DNA of 12,374 bases from positions 1 to 12,374 of the forward strand of contig JAMDEM010000191.1 in the NCBI GenBank assembly GCA_023486985.1. The letters run 5' to 3'. Under the pieces are notes generated by a model, which saw only the letters and a program-made list of their open reading frames with translations, made no database searches and was not told the DNA's origin. The stretch comes from Bacillota bacterium (lineage in GTDB: Bacteria; Vulcanimicrobiota; JAMDEM01). The translations under genes were made by a program, and so were the position numbers. Numbering within the stretch: the first letter of the stretch is position 1; each line of letters begins with the position of its first letter. This document shows, piece after piece, positions 7,830-12,374 of the stretch.

Positions 7830-7881
7830 TGCGATCGAAAACTCTGCAGCTTTGCTGCGGAGTGTCATGCCGCAAAACAAG
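7830..7881. repeat. Palindromic dispersed repeat, copy B
   Basis: Same layout as copy A: hairpin CTCTGCAG-CTTTG-CTGCGGAG (7842-7862), then the identical 20-base tail (7862-7881). Compared with copy A, one stem pair changes from C-G to T-A and another from C-G to T-G, so pairing is kept. The preceding CTTATTTTGCGATC (7823-7836) recurs in copy C. Confidence 0.8.
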
Positions 7882-7889
7882 CTTGCCTT

Positions 7890-7918
7890 ATTATACGCTT
7901 TCGAATCGCTTTTGACAA
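7890..7918 (-). promoter_or_regulatory. Near-consensus sigma-70-type promoter upstream of the 969-residue gene
   Basis: On the minus strand TTGTCA (7913-7918) and a perfect TATAAT (7890-7895) are 17 bases apart. Transcription would start near 7883 and run through repeat copy B, the 13-base-arm hairpin and copy A before reaching the ATG at 7683. This gives a structured leader of about 200 bases for the PHP-like/transporter operon. Confidence 0.7.
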
Positions 7919-8002
7919 GGTGTTTTCTGGGTATGCAAAAAGCACTCTGTCTGGAACTTTTCAGGAAATTGTATAGAAACTTTACAGAAAAATATTAATT
8001 AC

Positions 8003-8036
8003 AAAAAAAAGAAGAGAAATAAAAAATCTCTTCTTT
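8003..8036 (-). terminator. Rho-independent-type terminator after the RRM gene
   Basis: A perfect 10-base stem (AAAGAAGAGA at 8008-8017, TCTCTTCTTT at 8027-8036) has a 9-base loop. Read on the minus strand it runs into eight consecutive T residues. The stem is AT-rich and so of moderate strength. It lies about 175 bases past the stop of the RRM gene, which it would terminate, and just upstream of the promoter at 7890-7918. Confidence 0.65.
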
Positions 8037-8094
8037 AATTGTTGCTAAAATTGTAAAAACATTTACATCCAAGCAACTTTGCTCTTTCACCCTT

Positions 8095-8190
8095 GCCCGT
8101 TCGGGGAACGGGCGCTACTCCTCTCCACGTCGGGGCGAGGATTTTCCTTTTTATCCTCTCCACTTTGGGGAGAGGATTGAGGTGAGGGGT
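8095..8190. repeat. GC-rich dispersed repeat block
   Basis: Three stems stand in a row: GCCCGTTC-GGG-GAACGGGC (8095-8113); an imperfect CCTCTCC...GGCGAGG stem (about 8120-8141); and ATCCTCTCC-7 bases-GGAGAGGAT (8153-8177), followed by a GAGGTGAGGGG stretch. On the minus strand it reads as the CCCTCACC...CCTCTCC type of repeat found scattered between genes in many unrelated bacteria. It forms the start of the RRM gene's 3' region. Confidence 0.7.
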
Positions 8191-8211
8191 TCGCAAAACA
8201 AACTTGTTTAT

Positions 8212-8541
8212 TTACCAGCGCCGGCCTCCACCTCCGCCGCCTCTGCCGCCGGGTCCCCTGCCTCCGCCTCCGCCACCGGGTCTTCTGCTGCGGTCGTCAG
8301 ACCTGGGACGGGCTTCACTGACGGTTATGTTTCTTCCCTTGATATCTTTGCCGTTTAAAGCAGTTATGGCAGCTTCAGCTTCAGCTTTTGCCGGCATTTC
8401 TACAAATCCAAATCCCTTGGATTCATGGGTGAATTTGTCCTTGATTATTGCCGCTGACGCCACCTCGCCAAAAGCTGCAAATTCCTGCTGAAGTTCCTCT
8501 TCATTAACTTCCCGGGGTAAGTTTCCTACATAGATGTTCAT
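8212..8541 (-). CDS. RRM RNA-binding protein with Gly/Arg-rich tail
   Basis: Small cytoplasmic single-stranded RNA-binding protein with one RNA recognition motif (residues 1-78). RNP2 is IYVGNL (3-8) and RNP1 is KGFGFVEM (42-49), with the aromatic residues Y4, F44 and F46 that stack on RNA bases all present. The tail (about 83-109) consists almost entirely of Gly and Arg, in RGG-like runs, ending RRW. This matches the short bacterial Rbp proteins known from cyanobacteria and other phyla, which are often cold- or stress-induced RNA chaperones. AAGGAG lies 7 bases before the ATG. The gene stands alone between two repeat-rich noncoding regions. The tail is strongly GC-rich compared with its surroundings because of Gly codons. 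Confidence 0.93.
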   Translation of the reverse strand: MNIYVGNLPREVNEEELQQEFAAFGEVASAAIIKDKFTHESKGFGFVEMPAKAEAEAAITALNGKDIKGRNITVSEARPRSDDRSRRPGGGGGGRGPGGRGGGGGGRRW

Positions 8542-8624
8542 TTCACTACTCCTTTATATTTTATTAGAGACCCAGCTTCATTGCTTTAATTATTTACAAA
8601 AATTAACAATTCTAAACCTTTAGT

Positions 8625-8630
8625 ATTATA
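8625..8630 (-). promoter_or_regulatory. Likely -10 element of the RRM gene
   Basis: A perfect TATAAT on the minus strand, with transcription expected near 8618. The leader would be about 77 bases and AT-rich. I see no good -35 box (GGTAAA at 17 bases is poor) and no TG extension, so the element may need an activator or may not be the real promoter. Confidence 0.4.
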
Positions 8631-8696
8631 TTCCCCTTAATTAGCCGTTTACCTTCATTTTCGAACTATTAAAATCGCAGGATGCGTCCCAATAAG

Positions 8697-8755
8697 TGTA
8701 GGGGTCGGATTTATCCGACCTGATAAAAGCGGGTTTGATGAATCAAACCCCTACA
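8697..8755. repeat. Compound palindromic element with outer stem and two inner hairpins
   Basis: An outer inverted repeat TGTAGGGG (8697-8704) / CCCCTACA (8748-8755) encloses two perfect hairpins: GGTCGGAT-TT-ATCCGACC (8703-8720) and GGGTTTGAT-GA-ATCAAACCC (8731-8750). The inner arms share bases with the outer arms, so a cloverleaf and separate hairpins are alternative foldings. The type resembles the GTAGGGG-starting intergenic repeats seen in various bacteria. No target duplication is evident at its edges. Confidence 0.8.
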
Positions 8756-8802
8756 AGTTGTCAAAGCACACCCATGAAATTAACGAGGGAAAACAAGCTT
8801 GT

Positions 8803-8831
8803 CTTATTTTGCGATCAGTATACCCCGCAGT
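8803..8831. repeat. Truncated copy C of the palindromic repeat
   Basis: CTTATTTTGCGATC (8803-8816) is identical to the sequence at the left of copy B, and ATACCCCGCAGT (8820-8831) is identical to the left arm of copy A. The right arm of the hairpin and the 20-base tail are missing, so this is a remnant. The preceding AAAACAAGCTTG (8790-8801) also recurs after copy B. Confidence 0.7.
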
Positions 8832-9190
8832 CTAAATTTTCACTACGCCAAGAAGTTCCACTAAAATCCTGAATTCAAGAATGAATCCGAGCGAGCAACT
8901 CTATGAGAAACATGTAGGATAAAGGTCTAAGAGGTTAAAAGTAGCCTCCAGCTCTCTGCTTGTTCTGCCTTGAAATCTTTTAATTATAATTATTCAGCAT
9001 ATTTTTAATGAACGACGCTAATTCCTTCCAAAGAAATCATATAGGTACTAGCTACCTGTGTCCCCGTAATGATTAAAATTTTTTTTGATGTTCAAAAGGA
9101 AAAGCTGCCCTTATTTAGAATGTTTAATTATAGGGTAAAACATTTCTGCATTTTACTCTCTCCTCAAATTTTAAAGGCGGTGGGTTGTTG

Positions 9191-9583
9191 ATGAAGAAAA
9201 AAGGTTCATCAGGCATCGCGTTAATAACCGTACTCTGGCTTTCTGTAATTATTCTCATTCTTGGACTATCTTTTCTAAGTATCCTCGTTACTGATTATAA
9301 ACTTTCAGGTCATCAAAGAGATAATGCCGCATGCTTTTATCTTGCCAGAGCCGGCATGGAAGCATATCTCGCTATGGGAAAGCTTCCAGATGTTGATCCC
9401 GAGTCAAATGAACGAAGAGTATATATCCCGCCGGACAGTAAAACCAGTTATTGTGTGATTTCCAATAACAACGGCGATTTAAGTTTTAGAGGAACTATTT
9501 CAGACTTGACCGGCAGAGTGAATGCCCGCCGGGTTTTAATCGCCCCCGGCGGCAATCTTGATGCATGGTATGAAAAATATTAG
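9191..9583 (+). CDS. Short GspK/PilX-like minor pseudopilin
   Basis: Predicted minor pseudopilin that would be cut by prepilin peptidase and join the tip of a type II secretion pseudopilus or type IV pilus. The N-terminus has three lysines, then GSSG and the hydrophobic helix IALITVLWLSVIILILGL; cleavage is expected between G8 and I9. Glu at mature position 5 is absent, as is usual in GspK and PilX. The following NAACFYLARAGMEAYL matches the AAEAG-type region of PilX/GspK N-terminal domains. At 130 residues it lacks most of the large globular part of GspK (usually over 300 residues). A TTG codon at 9185 is a possible alternative start with AAAGG at good spacing; ATG 9191 was preferred as the more usual codon. 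First gene of a compact plus-strand operon. Confidence 0.75.
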   Translation: MKKKGSSGIALITVLWLSVIILILGLSFLSILVTDYKLSGHQRDNAACFYLARAGMEAYLAMGKLPDVDPESNERRVYIPPDSKTSYCVISNNNGDLSFRGTISDLTGRVNARRVLIAPGGNLDAWYEKY

Positions 9584-9626
9584 TACAAAGCCTTCTTCTC
9601 ACCTGGGATAAAAGGAGGAAACGCCA

Positions 9627-9944
9627 ATGTACGGATACCCGGAGGCAGAAAAAGAAATTTTTGATGAGCGGGGCAGGCTGATTAAAGCCTTCATCCATGA
9701 CGGAAGTTTCCGGGATTATTCCTATAGCATGGAAGGCATGATAATCCACCATTACGACGCTGATAAAAAACTTTTGCAGACAGAATTTTACAGTCCTGGT
9801 TTTATTCTATTAAAAGTCATCAAAAGCGACGGAAGAGTTTTTCACTTTGCCGAAGACGGCATTACCCTTGTTTCCATCGAGTTCCCTGACGGCAGAATTG
9901 TTCCCTTTCATTCTCTGCCGGTTTCAAACATAGGAAGAGGCTGA
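9627..9944 (+). CDS. Hypothetical 105-residue beta-rich protein in the pseudopilin operon
   Basis: Not recognised as a named family. The chain alternates short strands and turns with repeated D/E-x-x-G-R/x and Y/F patterns (FDERGRLIKAF, DGSFRDYSY, EGMIIHHYD, SDGRVFHFAEDG, FPDGRIV). This resembles the short beta-hairpin repeats of RHS/YD or MORN-like proteins, though too weakly to assign. No signal peptide, prepilin site or membrane segment is seen, so it is probably cytoplasmic as annotated. AAAGGAGG lies 8 bases before the ATG, a strong ribosome site, so translation should be efficient. It sits 43 bases after the GspK/PilX-like gene and 10 bases before the GspJ/PilW-like gene. Its position suggests a link with pseudopilus assembly, without direct proof. 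Confidence 0.7.
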   Translation: MYGYPEAEKEIFDERGRLIKAFIHDGSFRDYSYSMEGMIIHHYDADKKLLQTEFYSPGFILLKVIKSDGRVFHFAEDGITLVSIEFPDGRIVPFHSLPVSNIGRG

Positions 9945-9954
9945 TTTAAGGTTT

Positions 9955-10530
9955 ATGAAAAAAATCAAATTAAATGAAAAAGGCATGACCCTTCCAGAAG
10001 TAATTGTAGCCACATTCATATTCGGGCTTCTCATGTCCGCCGTTGCCGCTTCTATCATTATCAGCACAAAAGCTTACCGCATGGGAGACAGCAAAACTCC
10101 GGTATTCAGAAATGCCTCAATTGGCTTTGAGAGAATGGTAAGGGAACTGAGAGCATGTCAGGCAATTTATTCTCCGGATGAAGCAACCCTCAAGAATGGC
10201 TATACCATTACAAAATATGAAAATACGCCTTTTGTGTTTTTAATAACCGACTCCCAGACAGGCAATAAGGAAGTTGTCGCCTATTATATGGATGAGGAGA
10301 AAAAGAGCATAGAAAGAGCACTTTATGCCCCTGACTTTGATATTTCAGAGCCTGAAAGCCAGAAGATTGATAAAGAAAATGCAATCTCAGTCATAAAGGA
10401 TGCCAAGGAGATAAAATTTTTATACGACCGCCATTCAACACAGGAGTTTTTGCAGGTTGAAGTTCAATCCAACCCGGAGGAAGAGTTTCATTTCCAGACC
10501 AAGGTAAAGATAAAGGACGGATACCTGTAA
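9955..10530 (+). CDS. GspJ/PilW-like minor pseudopilin
   Basis: Minor pseudopilin with a textbook type IV prepilin leader: KKIKLNEKG followed by MTLPEVIVATFIFGLL. Prepilin peptidase should cut after G10, and the key Glu at mature position 5 is present. The hydrophobic N-terminal helix would anchor it in the inner membrane and then in the pilus. The region FERMVRELRACQAI, shortly after the helix, matches the L-R-L-E-R-D-L-R type segment of GspJ and PilW. The rest (about 60-191) is a beta-rich globular domain without a recognisable special motif. Length (191 residues) is typical for GspJ. The ribosome site is modest (AAGG three bases from ATG), and the next gene starts only two bases after its stop, so the two are probably translationally coupled. 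Confidence 0.82.
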   Translation: MKKIKLNEKGMTLPEVIVATFIFGLLMSAVAASIIISTKAYRMGDSKTPVFRNASIGFERMVRELRACQAIYSPDEATLKNGYTITKYENTPFVFLITDSQTGNKEVVAYYMDEEKKSIERALYAPDFDISEPESQKIDKENAISVIKDAKEIKFLYDRHSTQEFLQVEVQSNPEEEFHFQTKVKIKDGYL

Positions 10531-10532
10531 TA

Positions 10533-11675
10533 ATGAACAACAAAAAAGGCATGACCCTTGTTGAGTTAATAGTAGCAATGGCTATCTTTGCCGTTTGCAT
10601 TGTAATAATGATTCAGCTCATCATCGGAGGAATGGCGGGACTTAAAAAATCAAGAGACCTCACCAATGCTGCCTACCTTGCCCAGCAGAAGATGGAAGAA
10701 GTAATCTACCAATCAATAGACTACATCAATAATGAAGAAGGAAACTTCCTCTCCCCTTACCAGAATTATAAATACAGGGTGGAATTATCAGATTATTCAA
10801 AGAAACTAAAACAAATAAAGATAACAGCAATTACTCCCCAGAACAAAGAAATCTCACTTTTAACATTAAAAAGAGCAACGGGCGGTAAAATTGCCTTCTG
10901 GTCCACCAGAGAATCACCCGGCGATGTATTTTTGATGAACTCTGATGGAACGGAGCAAAGAAAAATTACCGGCAATGGAGCAATAAACAAAGACCCTGCC
11001 TTATCTTCGGATGGCAAATTAATTGCTTTTGTATCAACCCTGGATGGTAAACCCCAGATTTACATTATGGGTACAGACGGCTCAGGATTTAAGCAGTTAA
11101 CCCATGAGCCATTCGGAGCCCAGGGACCGTCTTTTTCTCCGGACGGAAAAACTGTAGTCTATACGACTTATGATAACGGGTATTCCCAGATATTTTCAAT
11201 CAACATTTATGGAACGGGTAGAAGGAACCTGACAAATACAATGAGCCATGAAGGCTCGCCTTCTGTATCGCCTGTAGATGGCAGTATTGCATTTACATCT
11301 ACCAGGGACGGGGATATGGAAATATACACAATGGATATAAGCGGAGGAAGCCAGAGAAGATTAACTTATTCACCCGGGTGGGACACGAATCCAAATTTCA
11401 GCCCTGACGGGGATAAAATTGCCTTTATGTCAACTCGAGGCGGTTTGCCGCAGATATACTCTATGGATATAGATGGAGGGAATGTGACAAGGCTAACGAG
11501 TGCAGGGAGCTGTAATTCAGACCCCTGTTATTCGCCCGATGGGACTCAGATAGTATTCTGGTCAACGAGAGGAGATTCACCGGCTGATATATATGTGATG
11601 AATACGGATGGCAGCTGCAGTTTAAGGCTTACGAAAGCCAGTGCTTTAAATAAGAAGCCGTCATGGGGGAAGTAA
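10533..11675 (+). CDS. GspI/PilV-like pseudopilin fused to a six-blade TolB-type beta-propeller
   Basis: The N-terminus is a type IV prepilin signal: NNKKG then MTLVELIVAMAIFAVCIVIM, with cleavage after G6 and Glu at mature position 5 (E11). The following AAYLAQQKMEEV resembles the A-W-V-A-E-N-Q-L-E-E-L region of GspI. From about residue 118 the chain changes to six consecutive repeats of 43-45 residues, each with the PD40/TolB pattern (IAF-STR-G---IY-M--DG---RLT---------P-FSPDG). Approximate blades are 118-161, 162-205, 206-250, 251-293, 294-337 and 338-380. Six blades would close a complete propeller. Ordinary GspI is about 120-130 residues, so roughly 260 residues are extra. The propeller would be displayed in the periplasm or outside the cell, at or near a pseudopilus tip. 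C327, C332 and C362 in the last two blades could form a disulfide. The join lies within one open frame with no sign of a frameshift. Confidence 0.88.
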   Translation: MNNKKGMTLVELIVAMAIFAVCIVIMIQLIIGGMAGLKKSRDLTNAAYLAQQKMEEVIYQSIDYINNEEGNFLSPYQNYKYRVELSDYSKKLKQIKITAITPQNKEISLLTLKRATGGKIAFWSTRESPGDVFLMNSDGTEQRKITGNGAINKDPALSSDGKLIAFVSTLDGKPQIYIMGTDGSGFKQLTHEPFGAQGPSFSPDGKTVVYTTYDNGYSQIFSINIYGTGRRNLTNTMSHEGSPSVSPVDGSIAFTSTRDGDMEIYTMDISGGSQRRLTYSPGWDTNPNFSPDGDKIAFMSTRGGLPQIYSMDIDGGNVTRLTSAGSCNSDPCYSPDGTQIVFWSTRGDSPADIYVMNTDGSCSLRLTKASALNKKPSWGK

Positions 11676-12265
11676 GAGTGGTCATTGCGATAAGTGAAGC
11701 GACGAAGCAATCTCTGGTCATTCTTTTTTTAGTTTTCTTCATTATTATAACTGCCGCAGCTGACTCTGCATTAAATTTTTTATCAGCAAAAGAAGTCAAA
11801 AAGGAAAACTGCCCTTACAAAGGCTCCTGTATAAACTGTCATAAGAAAGTGACTGCAGGCGTGGTAAAGGATTGGAAACAATCAAAACATGGGATGAAAG
11901 GAATCAGTTGCTCTGCCTGCCATAGCAATCCGGCTAAAAATAATTTAACTGACCCTGATTCATGCGAAAAGTGCCATAAAGAAATAGCAGAAAAGTTTAA
12001 ATATGGCAAACATGGTTTTACTATGCTAGCGGCAAAGAATATGTTCAAAACTCCTCCTCATAAAGAAGAAATAGAGGGAGACTGCGGAAGCTGCCACAGA
12101 TTGTATGCTGGAGGAAAGTGCCGGAACTGCCATGACGAGCATAAATTTGACATTCCGGATACAGAAAATGCGGAATCCTGCCTGCGCTGCCATAAGGAGC
12201 CAGTTAGCAGAATTAATAGCGGGATGAATGCAATTAGTTTTATGGCTGCCACTGTAAAGTTTTAA
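11663..12265 (+). CDS. Six-heme c-type cytochrome with N-terminal signal sequence
   Basis: Exported multiheme cytochrome c. Six CxxCH heme-attachment motifs are present: CINCH (56-60), CSACH (83-87), CEKCH (101-105), CGSCH (141-145), CRNCH (153-157) and CLRCH (173-177). Further histidines, notably H76 in SKHG and H117 in YGKHG, suit distal heme ligands; the spacing W-x-x-S-x-H before a CxxCH recalls the cytochrome c554/hydroxylamine-oxidoreductase-like and NrfH/NapC-type multiheme proteins. A hydrophobic segment (about 18-33) ending TAAADSA acts as signal peptide or anchor. The ATG overlaps the propeller gene by 13 bases. An alternative GTG at 11678 has a GGGGGAAG stretch upstream. Residues 9-20 are encoded by a dispersed repeat that appears inserted in frame. 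The protein ends soon after the sixth heme. Its redox partner is not evident in the window. Confidence 0.88.
   Translation: MGEVRVVIAISEATKQSLVILFLVFFIIITAAADSALNFLSAKEVKKENCPYKGSCINCHKKVTAGVVKDWKQSKHGMKGISCSACHSNPAKNNLTDPDSCEKCHKEIAEKFKYGKHGFTMLAAKNMFKTPPHKEEIEGDCGSCHRLYAGGKCRNCHDEHKFDIPDTENAESCLRCHKEPVSRINSGMNAISFMAATVKF
11679..11722 (+). repeat. Dispersed repeat inserted in the cytochrome signal peptide, with 8-base flanking direct repeat
   Basis: The segment GTCATTGCGATAAGTGAAGC and its continuation GACGAAGCAATCTC match the scattered intergenic repeat type (GTCATTGCGA...GAAGCGACGAAGCAATCTC) that is common in many bacterial genomes and encodes the tell-tale SEATKQS peptide. TGGTCATT occurs at 11679-11686 and again at 11715-11722, exactly 36 bases apart. 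ATTGC (11684-11688) and GCAAT (11707-11711) can pair. Removing one 36-base unit leaves the reading frame intact and yields a conventional signal peptide. Confidence 0.75.
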
Positions 12266-12294
12266 AGAACAGAAAACTATTTATAAAAGTAAGA

Positions 12295-12355
12295 AAACCT
12301 GTCAGGTTTCAAAAAAATATATTTTTTTACAGAAAGAAGGATTTTTTAAAAATCC
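12295..12355 (+). terminator. Possible terminator region after the cytochrome gene
   Basis: Three palindromes follow the stop: AAACCTG-T-CAGGTTT (12295-12309), the AT-only palindrome AAAAAAATATATTTTTTT (12311-12328), and GGATTTTT-T-AAAAATCC (12339-12355). The first is followed, after an A-rich stretch, by seven T residues. None is a canonical strong terminator, but together they plausibly end the plus-strand operon. The last bases of the window show nothing else. Confidence 0.4.
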
Positions 12356-12374
12356 GTAAAAACTTATTAGTGGT

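Larger units (their letters stand above)
7684..8211. other. 528-base noncoding region with repeats, promoter and terminator
   Basis: No credible gene is seen here. From left to right it holds: an AT-rich ribosome-site region for the 969-residue gene; palindromic repeat copy A (7721-7773); a 13-base-arm hairpin (7796-7823); repeat copy B (7830-7881); a strong minus-strand promoter (7890-7918); a minus-strand terminator (8003-8036); nested stems GTTGCT...AGCAAC (8041-8077) enclosing TGTAAA-AACA-TTTACA; and a GC-rich repeat block (8095-8190) ending next to the stop of the RRM gene. Confidence 0.8.
8542..9184. other. Noncoding region of about 640 bases between RRM and pseudopilin genes
   Basis: Divergent spacer: the RRM gene leaves to the left and the pseudopilin operon to the right. 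It holds the RRM promoter region, a compound cloverleaf-like repeat (8697-8755) and a truncated repeat copy C (8803-8831). The stretch 8832-9180 carries no gene I can support. It does contain a perfect TATAAT (8985-8990, plus strand) and a weak hairpin with eight T residues (9035-9086). Confidence 0.75.

Noticed and set aside
7807..7998. Plus-strand open frame of 63 codons in the repeat region
   Set aside because: It begins inside the 13-base-arm palindrome and runs through repeat B; there is no ribosome site and the protein looks like translated repeat.
8204..8491. Plus-strand frame opposite the RRM gene with long proline runs
   Set aside because: The prolines are the reverse strand of the Gly-rich tail; the minus-strand frame has intact RNP1 and RNP2 motifs.
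7721..8831. Repeats A, B and C considered as a CRISPR array
   Set aside because: Copies are irregularly spaced, contain internal hairpins of differing sequence, and no cas gene is present.
8881..8922. Short frame of 13 codons starting MNPSEQ
   Set aside because: No ribosome site, no recognisable family and too short to support.
8840..9184. c-di-GMP riboswitch upstream of the pseudopilin genes
   Set aside because: I looked for the conserved GEMM core sequences and did not find them.

Overview
The window looks like chromosome of an uncultured diderm-type (Gram-negative-like) bacterium with moderately AT-rich DNA. The clues are prepilin/pseudopilin genes, an exported multiheme c-type cytochrome, an RNA-binding RRM protein with a Gly/Arg tail, and intergenic regions crowded with palindromic repeats. 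I cannot name a phylum from the sequence. No rRNA, tRNA, CRISPR array, integrase or transposase gene is visible.

Left part (1-7683), all on the minus strand. Reading in transcription order: a 969-residue protein combining a divergent PHP-like (metallophosphoesterase-type) domain with membrane segments (7683-4774); an organophosphate:phosphate-antiporter-type MFS transporter that carries an extra zinc ribbon and extra C-terminal membrane helices (4721-2979); then, after a 157-base gap with its own promoter, a 112-residue unknown protein (2821-2483) whose end overlaps a large phospholipase-D-like protein with four PLD repeats (2493-7). Three of these four proteins belong to phosphoester or phosphodiester families, so a shared role with organic phosphates is possible but unproven. 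The transporter gene contains a perfect 26-base inverted repeat with a 40-base spacer.

Middle part (7684-9190). A small RRM protein gene on the minus strand (8541-8212) sits between two noncoding stretches of 528 and about 650 bases. These hold at least four kinds of palindromic dispersed repeat, a Rho-independent terminator, and a near-consensus promoter that would give the 969-residue gene a leader of about 200 bases.

Right part (9191-12265), all on the plus strand and tightly packed. It contains a short GspK/PilX-like minor pseudopilin, a 105-residue unknown protein, a GspJ/PilW-like pseudopilin, a GspI/PilV-like pseudopilin fused to a six-blade TolB-type beta-propeller, and a six-heme c-type cytochrome whose start overlaps the propeller gene. 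The I/J/K types are those that form the tip complex of type II secretion pseudopili, so this reads as a tip-complex operon with a propeller at the tip and a cytochrome as possible cargo or partner. The cytochrome's signal peptide contains an in-frame insertion of a common dispersed repeat.

The strongest leads are the pseudopilin-propeller fusion, the perfect inverted repeat inside the transporter gene, the repeat-derived signal peptide segment, and the two unusual domain architectures (PHP-membrane and OPA transporter-zinc ribbon).
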